Assembly: GCA_018806915.1 (NCBI GenBank)
Contig: JAGKQI010000052.1
Span: forward strand, 1,240,001 to 1,304,000
Origin: Phytophthora colocasiae
Taxonomy: Eukaryota; Oomycota; Peronosporomycetes; Peronosporales; Peronosporaceae
Direction of reading: 5' to 3'
Length of the DNA stretch: 64,000 nt
The position numbers and the translations under genes are program-made. This document shows, piece by piece, positions 1-11,558 of this stretch. A model generated the notes under the pieces. That model made no database searches, had not been told where the DNA came from, and was given only the letters and a program-made list of their open reading frames with translations. Each line of letters opens with the position of its first letter. The first letter of the stretch is position 1.

Positions 1-850
1 TGGGTGGCAGGGTGGCGATGCTGGGTAGCGACGTGGACGCTCCCAATTCCAGTGCAGTGTCGTTGCAATCGGCGACGCTAACCCGCAGCACCTCAAGCAG
101 AGGTGCTCCAGCACCTAGCGAGGTTGGAGCGGTGGTGGCGAGAGAGGGAAGATGACTTAGCAGCGAGGCACACGGCGCCTCCTGCATCACCAGAGCGACG
201 GCAAGCGTGTGCAGGGGGCAAGTGAGGAAATCGTCGCGGCCAGGTACGAGGGTGAGGCCTTGCTCTTCAGCGGGTTTTAGGCGAAGCATGCGTACGTAGA
301 AAATGTTGTCTGCTGACATTGTGATGTGCTGCTTGCTGATGTAGCCGAGATCCGAGGAGCGCCCAAAACAGTGCCACATGGGGCACGCGAGTGCCGCATC
401 TTCGTAGTCGGTAGCAACAGAGGCCGTGCTGTACACATAGCGAATTAGCACACTTAAATCCGCCTTCGTGCAAGGCGGAGCTTTGTTAGAAAATCCCCCA
501 TTGTCACGTTTCAAGCAATGTTTTTCCAAAGTCTTGCCTTGCTTTAGCAGGATTAACTCGGTGGGAACCCGACGACGAGGATGCCCATCAAAAAACCAAT
601 GCTTAACGTTCCTAAAGTATGAAATGGCTGTGTTAGACGCCAACTTACCTTTCTTACCTTCATACGTCGCCAGGTAGTAGCCAAAGCGGTCCATGATGGC
701 CGCAAGGCTCTTGCCGGAGCTGTCACTAACTACACAGGCTTGAATTACATTCATAGACACATTTTCTGCTTTAAGCATGCGCTCGAAAGCACTGATCCCT
801 GTAGTGCGCGCTTTTTGCGTGTTCGTAGGGATGAGTGCAGAGATACTCAT
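1..850 (-). mobile_element. Crypton tyrosine-recombinase ORF, 5' part, running off the left edge
   Basis: This is the N-terminal part of a Crypton-type tyrosine recombinase, the enzyme that excises and integrates circular DNA intermediates. It is nearly identical to the same region of the longer copy at 20348-22504 (constant offset of 21654 bp), with a few substitutions such as WFFDGH for WFFDEH. The first ATG in frame is at 850 (MSISALIP); the frame is open upstream but without ATG. The visible part includes the region with FGRSSDL, which should hold the first catalytic arginine. The HxxR motif and tyrosine would lie beyond the window. It sits immediately behind the 3' end of ABC copy A, as in the other two copies, so the insertion predates the duplications. 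Whether the rest is intact cannot be seen. Confidence 0.85.
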
Positions 851-1318
851 ACTGGTTCCTGCCTGGCGCTTCTGCTGTTTCAGAGTGTGGAGGACCACCA
901 GCTCCACAACGTCCTATATTAGGTTTTTGCCTAATTGTAGTAATTATGAGGATGACTACATTTCATATACATGTTGTGTCTCGCTTCCGACAAATATTTA
1001 CCGGAAGCTGTCGGAACTAAAATTTTATCTTTATGCGGTTTTATTAAATGAAAAAAGTGAATGGAGACTCCGTGATTGGTCAGAGTGCCATTCATTTCAT
1101 TCGTTGCACAATCCTACTAAGTTGTCTGTCGGAAAAAATACGATATCTACTAAATGAAATGCTTTTCTAAGAGCTTTTTTTTAAAAAATCTTTTTAAAGA
1201 CTCCGCAAAAGCCATTTGAACACAATTTGAATAGGTATTAATACAAAAATACACGCACACAAAAGTAATCCGCAAGCTGCAGGCTGCAACAAAAGACAGC
1301 GGAAAGCGACCGTGCCGC
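851..1318. other. Shared spacer between Crypton 5' end and ABC copy A stop codon
   Basis: A 468-bp AT-rich noncoding stretch repeated almost exactly at 5718-6181 and again, split by a piggyBac insertion, at 22505-24872. It contains the uninterrupted site GGTATTAATAC, whose TTAA is the piggyBac target in the third copy. It must include the Crypton's 5' terminus and the 3' UTR of the ABC gene. I see no gene in it. Confidence 0.7.
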
Positions 1319-4300
1319 TTATCTCTTGAGATGGCTCACGTACTTGAATGTGAGGTAGATGGCCACCTGCAGCACGACCCAGATCACCAACAGACCCGCC
1401 ATGAAATTGAACTTGCTGTCCGGGCGGAAGTCGTACGTCTTCTCGATGTAGTGCGCCACCGTCATGTTGGTCGTCGTGTTGCCCGAAGGAACCGCGATGA
1501 TGTCCTGGTTGTCGCCAAACTGCACGCCCACCAGAGCCGCAAGTGAGTAGCTCGACGGCATCAAGTACGTGAACCACTTGTAGCCGGCCTTCATGGCTGT
1601 ACGCGGCAGCAGGTAACCAGAGAACAGGTTGAACAGACACGAGAGCGCTCCAACCGCCACGTTCGCCACCTTCTCGTTCGGCATCAGAGCGGACATCCAC
1701 TGACCCACATACGTGCATGCCGACGTGTAGAGGTAGAAAACAAACATGAAGAAGAAGAAGTCGCCAACGTTGCTGCTCCAGCCCACCAGCCAGTACTCGA
1801 TGGTCACGAACAGGATGATCACCACGATCAGGTACGGGACCTCAGCGAACCACAGCGACAGACTGTACGGCAGTGGCCCGTAGTAGTTCGACATCCGTTC
1901 ACGGTAGAACACAGCACGCTCGGCGCACGTGACCTCCAACACCGTCATGAGGTTGATGACGCCGATGAAGTCCATACTGTTGTAGATGAGACCAATGTGC
2001 GAGTTGATCTTCTTGACGCTGGCGGCCGACAACTGGTAGAACGTGGTGCCGAAGATGATGGCAAAAAGCGGGAAGAGGAACATGCGCATGAAGTTGTACT
2101 GCGGGTTGCGCCAGTACGTGAGCTGCTGCTTCACCGTCAATGCCTTGAGCTGGTTCCAAAGCCTGTCGCGATCGATCGGTAGTTCAATGACGAGTGACGC
2201 ACGAAATCGTCCGACACCTGCGCCAACTGCAGCGTGCGGTCACGATTCTGAGCGCATAGATGGCTGTTCTTGTACTCGACCGAGTAGTCCTTGACGTCAC
2301 GGCCGATACCAGCACCGATCACCTCCAGCATGTACGTGGCCGGGTTGTACTGCGGACGGATCTGCTCTGTGCCTGGAATCGACTCGAAATATTCGAGCAT
2401 CTTCACTGAGTCCTCGCCCAAGTCGCCGAAGTAGGCCGTGTATCCGCCCTTCTGAAGCAGCAGCAGGCCGTCGAACAGCTCGAAGATGGAAATGCTTGGC
2501 TGGTGAATCGTGCACAGCACCGTACGACCGGTGCGCGCGATCGACTGCACGCCACGCATCACAATGAGCGCCGAACGCGCATCCAGACCACTGGTCGGTT
2601 CATCCAGGAACAAGATGCTCGGGTTTGATACGACCTCCACACCGATGGTCACGCGCTTCTTCTGCTCCACGGACAAACTGCCAACCATCTCTCCGGCAAT
2701 GGGGGACAGCTCCAGCAACTCCAGTGTCTCGCTCACTAGGTTCATGCGCTGCTCCTCCGAGAATGTCGGTGGCAGACGCAGATTGGCCGAGAAGACAAGC
2801 GCCTCGTAGATCGAAGCGGCTTCCGAGTGAATGTCCATCTGCTCACAGTACGCCGTGATGCGGCTGAAGTTGGCCGGGTTCTTCGGCTCGCCGTTCACGA
2901 TAATGTCGCCGACGATGCGGCCTCCCGTCTTACGCCCGGCAATCACATCCATGAGCGTCGTCTTACCGGCACCCGTGGCTCCCATGAGCGCTACCATGCG
3001 GCCAGGCTCGAAGTGCGCCGTGATGCCACGCAGAAGCTGCTTCTCCTCGCCCGACGGCAGCGTCACAAAGTACTCGAGGTCCTTGATGCACAAGTTCGAC
3101 GGCGTGAACGGCAGACCGCCACTTTTGACTACACCACCGTTTGGAGCATTCGGTGTACCAACCTCAACGTAAACTTCATCACTAGCGGAGTTGTCCGTCA
3201 TGGTCTTGACGCTCACACCCTTGTACTTCTCGTAGCGGATGTAGTGTAGTGCAAGACCGTTGAGTGTCGTGAAGACGAAGTAGTAGGCCACCAGGACGAT
3301 GATGCCGAACCAGATGTACTCGGTGCCCTGTTTGATCGAGAAGCTGTCCAGGAACTTCTTGCTCTCAGCAGCAGTATACCGGTCGCTCGAGAACTCGGAC
3401 AACATGTTGGAGCGCAGTGCCCACGAGATCGGAGAGAACCAGTACATCCAGATCCAGTAGTCCGGGATAAGGTCGGCCAGGATGATGTTACCGGAGAACA
3501 AGAGGAAGAAGCTGACCGAGATCGAGGCCAGCGCCTGACCCACCGTGATGCTCGGAGACAAAGCACTGAGCATCGTCATGTAGGCGCTGATGGCGTGCTG
3601 GAAAGCAAGCAGAACCAGGTAGAACACGATGTACTTCTCGAACGAGCGCGTCAAGCCGCTCATGAAGTAGAAGAAGGTGCCCAAGACGAAGGACACCGCC
3701 ACGTTCACTGGGATCTGCACCACACTCTCGGCGATTGCATACGACGTCGTTCGGAAGAAGTTGCGCGGCCGCTGCTTGTAGAAGACCTTGCGCAGCTGGA
3801 ACGAGATGGTGATCTGCTGCCAGGCCTGACGCTGGAACAGCGCGATACTGAAGAAGATCATGCGCAGGTAGTACGTTGAGCTCACGTTGAAGTAGATCAT
3901 TCCCATGACCAGACCGATCACGAGAGCTTCGATGAGCTTTCCCCAGAGCAACGGCGGGTCGCGCAGCCACACCAACTTCTGGCGGTTCAGCAGCAGCATC
4001 GTACTGGGGATGAACGCTAGGCCGAACTCCGAGTTCTGCTTCGAACGAGCCAGGTTGGCCACGCTCTTGGCCTTCTGGAAGTCCTCGGCGTTCTCGAACT
4101 GGTGCTCGTTGAAACCTTTGCTGATCTCCTCGCTAGTCTTTCTGAAAATGTTCGACTGGCAGAACAGGTTGTTAAGCTCCTCGGGTGTAACAGGAAGACG
4201 TTTAGTCTCGACGCTGCCGTTGGCATACCGATGACCACGACCGGACGTCACTTCGATCAGGAAGTCTGCAGGATCAACACGGGGAGGGCACGTAAAACCA

Positions 4301-5373
4301 AGTTGTTCAAAGTAGTCAAGGATCTCCGTACGGGGGCCGTGGTAGACCATGTGGCCCTCATGTACCATGAAGATGTCATCGAACATCTCCACCACCTCGG
4401 GCGTAGGCTGGAGTAGAGCTACAATAACGGATCCACCAAGAGTCTTGCACCACGTACGCATCGATTTGACAATGTCGAAAGTGGCGGCACTGTCCAGACC
4501 TGTGGAGATCTCATCACACAGGAACAGACTCTGACCTCCCACCAGCACTTCGCCCACCGTCACACGCTTGCGCTCACCACCACTCACACCACGCAGCAGA
4601 GCGTCACCGACGACCGTGTCGGCGCAGTTCTCCAGACCCAGGATCTGCAGGAACAGCTCTGTCCGCAGCGCCGCGATGTCTCGCATCTCGTCCGGTTGAT
4701 CCTCCGGACGGCCGTTCACGCACATGTCAGCGAACTTGAACGTCTCCCGGACAGTTAATGTCGGGATGTGGTTGTCCGTCTGATCCACAAGACCAACGAG
4801 CTTGATTAGGTCGATTTCATTCCCGCGAAGACCGGAGTAAAGGATCTCTCCACCAATCTCCGTCTTGGAGTTGTCCTGTAACTTGCCAGCCAGAGCCTTG
4901 AGGAACGTCGACTTGCCGGCACCGGGGTTGGCCAAGATCAGCGTCATGGAGCCCGGCTTGATGATACCCGTCATCGGGTGCAGCGCGTGTTTGGTCTTCA
5001 TTGGCACCTTCTGCCATGGGGTGAAGATCTGCGCCAAGTGCGAGCCAACCGTACCATGACCGCCGACCGCCGCGGGTACCTGCACCGAGAACGACAGGTT
5101 CTCGAAGCGCACCTCAGGTGTCGGCAGCTGAAGGTTAACCTTGCGCGAGAGGTGGTTGTACTTCTTGTAGAACTTCTCGAGGCCGCCGTTCAGCATGGAC
5201 TCCAGGTTATCCGTACGCAATGTACTGTAGTGACTGGCCATGGTATCACCCGCGCGGTTCGAGTAGGGGTCCCGCAGACTGCGAAAGTTGAGCGACCGGT
5301 AGACGCCCGGTACCTCCTCAGAGGTGGCAGGTGCCTCCGGCTGCAGCAAGCTACGCTTATCCTCCTTCGACGT
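1319..5373 (-). pseudogene. PDR/ABCG transporter copy A (frameshifted, start codon lost)
   Basis: A full-size pleiotropic-drug-resistance transporter gene (NBD1-TMD1-NBD2-TMD2), whose intact family members export lipophilic drugs and toxins through the plasma membrane. NBD1 (ANPGAGKST, VSGGERKR, CDEIS) and NBD2 (GATGAGKTT, LSVEQKKR, FLDEPTSGLD) are readable. Two lesions are visible. In the linker before TMD2 (about 2155-2160) one A is missing from the run that reads CCAAAAG in copies B and D, which shifts the frame before TMD2. At the 5' end the codon aligned with the ATG of copies C and E is ACG, directly abutting Crypton sequence, so the first in-frame Met is about 45 residues in. It is a mosaic: its first ~80 codons match the C/E subtype, its 3' end matches B/D. 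It is probably not functional. Confidence 0.85.
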
Positions 5374-5374
5374 A

Positions 5375-5717
5375 GTTTCAAGCAATGTTTTTCCAAAGTC
5401 TTGCCTTGCTTTAGCAGGATTAACTCGGTGGGAACCCGACGACGAGGATGCCCATCAAAAAACCAATGCTTAACGTTCCTAAAGTATGAAATGGCTGTGT
5501 TAGACGCCAACTTACCTTTCTTACCTTCATACGTCGCCAGGTAGTAGCCAAAGCGGTCCATGATGGCCGCAAGGCTCTTGCCGGAGCTGTCACTAACTAC
5601 ACAGGCTTGAATTACATTCATAGACACATTTTCTGCTTTAAGCATGCGCTCGAAAGCACTGATCCCTGTAGTGCGCGCTTTTTGCGTGTTCGTAGGGATG
5701 AGTGCAGAGATACTCAT
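5375..5717 (-). mobile_element. Crypton 5' fragment joined head-on to ABC copy A
   Basis: The first ~114 codons of the Crypton recombinase (MSISALIP onward) repeat 508-850 almost exactly, then stop abruptly in the GTTTCAAG stretch, where ABC copy A sequence begins after a 1-2 base filler. The recombinase frame runs out of register into antisense-oriented ABC codons, so no useful fusion is made. The fragment is the scar of the tandem duplication that made copies A and B. It lacks the entire catalytic domain. Confidence 0.85.
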
Positions 5718-6181
5718 ACTGGTTCCTGCCTGGCGCTTCTGCTGTTTCAGAGTGTGGAGGACCACCAGCTCCACAACGTCCTATATTAGGTTTTTGCCTA
5801 ATTGTAGTAATTATGAGGATGACTACATTTCATATACATGTTGTGTCTCGCTTCCGACAAATATTTACCGGAAGCTGTCGGAACTAAAATTTTATCTTTT
5901 ATGCGGTTTTATTAAATGAAAAAGTGAATGGAGACTCCGTGATTGGTCAGAGTGCCATTCATTTCATTCGTTGCACAATCCTACTAAGTTGTCTGTCGGA
6001 AAAATACGATATCTACTAAATGAAATGCTTTTCTAAGAGCTTTTTAAAAAATCTTTTTAAAGACTCCGCAAAAGCCATTTGAACACAATTTGAATAGGTA
6101 TTAATACAAAAATACACGCACACAAAAGTATTTCGCAAGCTGCAGGCTGCAACAAAAGACAGCGGAAAGCGACCGTGCCGC
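5718..6181. other. Second copy of the Crypton/ABC spacer
   Basis: Near-identical duplicate of 851-1318, with single-base differences in homopolymers. It separates the Crypton fragment from the stop codon of ABC copy B. No gene is seen. Confidence 0.7.
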
Positions 6182-9100
6182 TTATCTCTTGAGATGGCTC
6201 ACGTACTTGAATGTGAGGTAGATGGCCACCTGCAGCACGACCCAGATCACCAACAGACCCGCCATGAAATTGAACTTGCTGTCCGGGCGGAAGTCGTACG
6301 TCTTCTCGATGTAGTGCGCCACCGTCATGTTGGTCGTCGTGTTGCCCGAAGGAACCGCGATGATGTCCTGGTTGTCGCCAAACTGCACGCCCACCAGAGC
6401 CGCAAGTGAGTAGCTCGACGGCATCAAGTACGTGAACCACTTGTAGCCGGCCTTCATGGCTGTACGCGGCAGCAGGTAACCAGAGAACAGGTTGAACAGA
6501 CACGAGAGCGCTCCAACCGCCACGTTCGCCACCTTCTCGTTCGGCATCAGAGCGGACATCCACTGACCCACATACGTGCATGCCGACGTGTAGAGGTAGA
6601 AAACAAACATGAAGAAGAAGAAGTCGCCAACGTTGCTGCTCCAGCCCACCAGCCAGTACTCGATGGTCACGAACAGGATGATCACCACGATCAGGTACGG
6701 GACCTCAGCGAACCACAGCGACAGACTGTACGGCAGTGGCCCGTAGTAGTTCGACATCCGTTCACGGTAGAACACAGCACGCTCGGCGCACGTGACCTCC
6801 AACACCGTCATGAGGTTGATGACGCCGATGAAGTCCATACTGTTGTAGATGAGACCAATGTGCGAGTTGATCTTCTTGACGCTGGCGGCCGACAACTGGT
6901 AGAACGTGGTGCCGAAGATGATGGCAAAAAGCGGGAAGAGGAACATGCGCATGAAGTTGTACTGCGGGTTGCGCCAGTACGTGAGCTGCTGCTTCACCGT
7001 CAATGCCTTGAGCTGGTTCCAAAAGCCTGTCGCGATCGATCGGTAGTTCAATGACGAGTGACGCACGAAATCGTCCGACACCTGCGCCAACTGCAGCGTG
7101 CGGTCACGATTCTGAGCGCATAGATGGCTGTTCTTGTACTCGACCGAGTAGTCCTTGACGTCACGGCCGATACCAGCACCGATCACCTCCAGCATGTACG
7201 TGGCCGGGTTGTACTGCGGACGGATCTGCTCTGTGCCTGGAATCGACTCGAAATATTCGAGCATCTTCACTGAGTCCTCGCCCAAGTCGCCGAAGTAGGC
7301 CGTGTATCCGCCCTTCTGAAGCAGCAGCAGGCCGTCGAACAGCTCGAAGATGGAAATGCTTGGCTGGTGAATCGTGCACAGCACCGTACGACCGGTGCGC
7401 GCGATCGACTGCACGCCACGCATCACAATGAGCGCCGAACGCGCATCCAGACCACTGGTCGGTTCATCCAGGAACAAGATGCTCGGGTTTGATACGACCT
7501 CCACACCGATGGTCACGCGCTTCTTCTGCTCCACGGACAAACTGCCAACCATCTCTCCGGCAATGGGGACAGCTCCAGCAACTCCAGTGTCTCGCTCACT
7601 AGGTTCATGCGCTGCTCCTCCGAGAATGCTTCGGTGGCAGACGCAGATTGGCCGAGAAGACAAGCGCCTCGTAGATCGAAGCGGCTTCCGAGTGAATGTC
7701 CATCTGCTCACAGTACGCCGTGATGCGGCTGAAGTTGGCCGGTTCTTCGGCTCGCCGTTCACGATAATGTCGCCGACGATGCGGCCTCCCGTCTTACGCC
7801 CGGCAATCACATCCATGAGCGTCGTCTTACCGGCACCCGTGGCTCCCATGAGCGCTACCATGCGGCCAGGCTCGAAGTGCGCCGTGATGCCACGCAGAAG
7901 CTGCTTCTCCTCGCCCGACGGCAGCGTCACAAAGTACTCGAGGTCCTTGATGCACAAGTTCGACGGCGTGAACGGCAGACCGCCACTTTTGACTACACCA
8001 CCGTTTGGAGCATTCGGTGTACCAACCTCAACGTAAACTTCATCACTAGCGGAGTTGTCCGTCATGGTCTTGACGCTCACACCCTTGTACTTCTCGTAGC
8101 GGATGTAGTGTAGTGCAAGACCGTTGAGTGTCGTGAAGACGAAGTAGTAGGCCACCAGGACGATGATGCCGAACCAGATGTACTCGGTGCCCTGTTTGAT
8201 CGAGAAGCTGTCCAGGAACTTCTTGCTCTCAGCAGCAGTATACCGGTCGCTCGAGAACTCGGACAACATGTTGGAGCGCAGTGCCCACGAGATCGGAGAG
8301 AACCAGTACATCCAGATCCAGTAGTCCGGGATAAGGTCGGCCAGGATGATGTTACCGGAGAACAAGAGGAAGAAGCTGACCGAGATCGAGGCCAGCGCCT
8401 GACCCACCGTGATGCTCGGAGACAAAGCACTGAGCATCGTCATGTAGGCGCTGATGGCGTGCTGGAAAGCAAGCAGAACCAGGTAGAACACGATGTACTT
8501 CTCGAACGAGCGCGTCAAGCCGCTCATGAAGTAGAAGAAGGTGCCCAAGACGAAGGACACCGCCACGTTCACTGGGATCTGCACCACACTCTCGGCGATT
8601 GCATACGACGTCGTTCGGAAGAAGTTGCGCGGCCGCTGCTTGTAGAAGACCTTGCGCAGCTGGAACGAGATGGTGATCTGCTGCCAGGCCTGACGCTGGA
8701 ACAGCGCGATACTGAAGAAGATCATGCGCAGGTAGTACGTTGAGCTCACGTTGAAGTAGATCATTCCCATGACCAGACCGATCACGAGAGCTTCGATGAG
8801 CTTTCCCCAGAGCAACGGCGGGTCGCGCAGCCACACCAACTTCTGGCGGTTCAGCAGCAGCATCGTACTGGGGATGAACGCTAGGCCGAACTCCGAGTTC
8901 TGCTTCGAACGAGCCAGGTTGGCCACGCTCTTGGCCTTCTGGAAGTCCTCGGCGTTCTCGAACTGGTGCTCGTTGAAACCTTTGCTGATCTCCTCGCTAG
9001 TCTTTCTGAAAATGTTCGACTGGCAGAACAGGTTGTTAAGCTCCTCGGGTGTAACAGGAAGACGTTTAGTCTCGACGCTGCCGTTGGCATACCGATGACC

Positions 9101-10219
9101 ACGACCGGACGTCACTTCGATCAGGAAGTCTGCAGGATCAACACGGGGAGGGCACGTAAAACCAAGTTGTTCAAAGTAGTCAAGGATCTCCGTACGGGGG
9201 CCGTGGTAGACCATGTGGCCCTCATGTACCATGAAGATGTCATCGAACATCTCCACCACCTCGGGCGTAGGCTGGAGTAGAGCTACAATAACGGATCCAC
9301 CAAGAGTCTTGCACCACGTACGCATCGATTTGACAATGTCAAAAGTGGCGGCACTGTCCAGACCCGTGGAGATCTCATCACACAGGAACAGACTCTGACC
9401 TCCCACCAGCACTTCGCCCACCGTCACACGCTTGCGCTCACCACCACTCACACCACGCAGCAGAGCGTCACCGACGACCGTGTCGGCGCAGTTCTCCAGA
9501 CCCAGGATCTGCAGGAACAGCTCTGTCCGCAGCGCCGCGATGTCTCGCATCTCGTCCGGTTGATCCTCCGGACGGCCGTTCACGCACATGTCAGCGAACT
9601 TAAACGTCTCCCGAACAGTTAATGTCGGGATGTGGTTGTCCGTCTGATCCACAAGACCAACGAGCTTGATTAGGTCGATTTCATCCCCGCGAAGACCGGA
9701 GTAAAGGATCTCTCCACCAATCTCCGTCTTGGAGTTGTCCTGTAACTTGCCAGCCAGAGCCTTGAGGAACGTCGACTTGCCGGCACCGGGGTTGGCCAAG
9801 ATCAGCGTCATGGAGCCCGGCTTGATGATACCCGTCATCGGGTGCAGCGCGTGTTTGGTCTTCATTGGCACCTTCTGCCATGGGGTGAAGATCTGTGCCA
9901 AGTGCGAGCCAACCGTACCATGACCGCCGACCGCTGCGGGTACCTGCACCGAGAACGACAGGTTCTCGAAGCGCACCTCAGGTGTCGGCAGCTGAAGGTT
10001 AATCTTGCGTGAAAGGTGGTCGTAATTTTTGTAGAACTTCTCGAGGCCGCCGTTCAGCATCGTGTCGAGGTTGTCGGCTCGCAGGGTACTGTAACGACTA
10101 GCCATCGTGTCGCCGCCGCGGTTCGAGTAGGGGTCCTGCAGACTGCGGAAGTTGAGCGATCGATAGACCTCTGGCACTTGTTCTCCATTGTCTTTAGTCT
10201 CCGGCTCGAGTAGACTCAT
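6182..10219 (-). pseudogene. PDR/ABCG transporter copy B (scrambled NBD2 segment)
   Basis: A PDR transporter reading frame of about 1345 residues starting at MSLLEPETK (10219). The frame is open upstream only to a GTG, and both D and F begin with MSLL, so this ATG is preferred. NBD1 and both transmembrane domains read normally. In NBD2 a 1-base loss (about 7741), a 2-base gain (about 7627) and a 1-base loss in a G run (about 7565) cancel out, so the frame stays open while roughly 55 residues between the Walker A lysine and the signature motif are replaced by an unrelated arginine- and serine-rich stretch. The Q-loop region is thereby lost. The G-run loss is shared with copy D. It could yield a full-length but catalytically crippled protein. 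It is divergently arranged with copy C. Confidence 0.85.
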
Positions 10220-11558
10220 CTTGAACTTTGTCCGGACGAAGGTTACAAGAGAAGCAGGCAGCACACGGATTTCGTTCGGGGGCGGTGGTTCCACGAACGA
10301 GCGAGCAGGTGAAAGTCCTCGGGTGTCCGAGGTGAATCCAAGAGTGACGACGAAGAAGCTGCAGTATCGGCAGCGGTGCGGGAGGATGCCACCGGCTGGT
10401 TGTAGCCGAAGCGGTCGAGACGACTATAATACCACCTGGTGGGTTTGGTCAAGGCACGGCCCGTGCCACGGGTGAGTTGAGCCATATGAATCTTTGTTGT
10501 TGCCGGGGTGGGGTGTTGAACCATACCTACTTGTTAAACGCATGTACTTAGTGCAGCAGTTTTCTTATCTAGGCAAGACGTGGGGTCCACGCTTAAGTGG
10601 TGGAAGACGGCAGGGTATTTTACTGAGCAGCTGTGTGTCGTATCATTTTCGTGCGAGTCTTATGATTCAGCCCATGGATACTTGCTATTATGGTCGCGGC
10701 AAACGTTCAATCTCATGGCTGGACAGGTGTGTGGATGGTAGAGGATAGCGATTTACACTCATGTACATTATTTATTGCAATAAACTATAATTATGTCATG
10801 GTCGTCCAGCGCATCGCTAACCTCTTCATCTACAATCTCAGCTACAGGCCCGGTGCCTATGATAGAGCACGACGAGCATGATTTAAACGCCGAAGCCTTC
10901 GCTGATATCGCTATGAGCTGAGTTTGGAGCTTAACTTACAGCAGACACGAGCCTATTTAAAGGTTGAGAGCTAGTTCCGTCTGTACAATACACCGCCGTA
11001 TGACTGTTGGATGGCGATTCCATTCACAATTTCAAACACATTACTCAGACCGCAGCATGGGATGTACATTTAAGTGAGAGTAGTTGTTGAGTTCGGTAAC
11101 AATGCCTCTCCTCTGGATGAAAGTTGATACTGTTACAGCCAGAGCCTAAACAGTAGGGTTCACATGCTCGTATCAGTGGACAATTACGGGCATCAATGAA
11201 ATCCGTCCTGCACGCCTCAAGCATCGGAATGGCAACTGCAGATCCGGGAAACGGCTTTCGACTGCCAAGAACTCTGTCACTTTACAATACCGCGAGCGGC
11301 CTGTCGGCTTATGACCGATATCGTGTAATAATAAGCTGTAGCTTTCCTAACGGCCGATCTCCATATTCGGACAGGCGTGAATGAGATCAAGGAGATCATT
11401 TGCGACGTGTGACCATCCGCCGTAACGACCTACTTTGCTTGGGCAGTTTTGCTGAGCCCCCGTGAACTATGGGAATGCACTACCCGAGGCCTCACTCGCG
11501 ATTTCTCCTGCCAGAAAACAGCTCCAGATCAAAAGATAGTGACAGATTCTAGAGTGTA
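10220..11558. promoter_or_regulatory. Divergent promoter region between ABC copies B and C
   Basis: A 1.34-kb noncoding region separating two head-to-head transporter genes. The same sequence, with small indels, flanks copies D and E (30969-31233 plus 33777-34841), where a hAT element interrupts it. The uninterrupted site here reads AGCCATATGAATCTTTG at about 10484-10500. It should hold 5' UTRs and promoters of both genes. The small ORFs inside it (for example 10188-10475) are not conserved as proteins and I do not call them. Confidence 0.65.

Noticed and set aside
267..473. Many 60-190 codon ORFs antisense to or in other frames of the ABC, Crypton and CRN genes, repeated in each copy
   Set aside because: They recur only because the host gene is duplicated, have low-complexity Arg/Ser/His-rich composition and match no domain.
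5190..5774. Crypton-ABC fusion protein of 194 codons
   Set aside because: The recombinase frame enters ABC sequence out of register and the apparent start is GTG. No meaningful fusion is made.
10188..10475. Plus-strand ORF of 95 codons upstream of ABC copy B, conserved at 30937-31230
   Set aside because: It lies in duplicated 5' sequence, overlaps the ABC start on the other strand and has no protein features. Similarity reflects DNA duplication.
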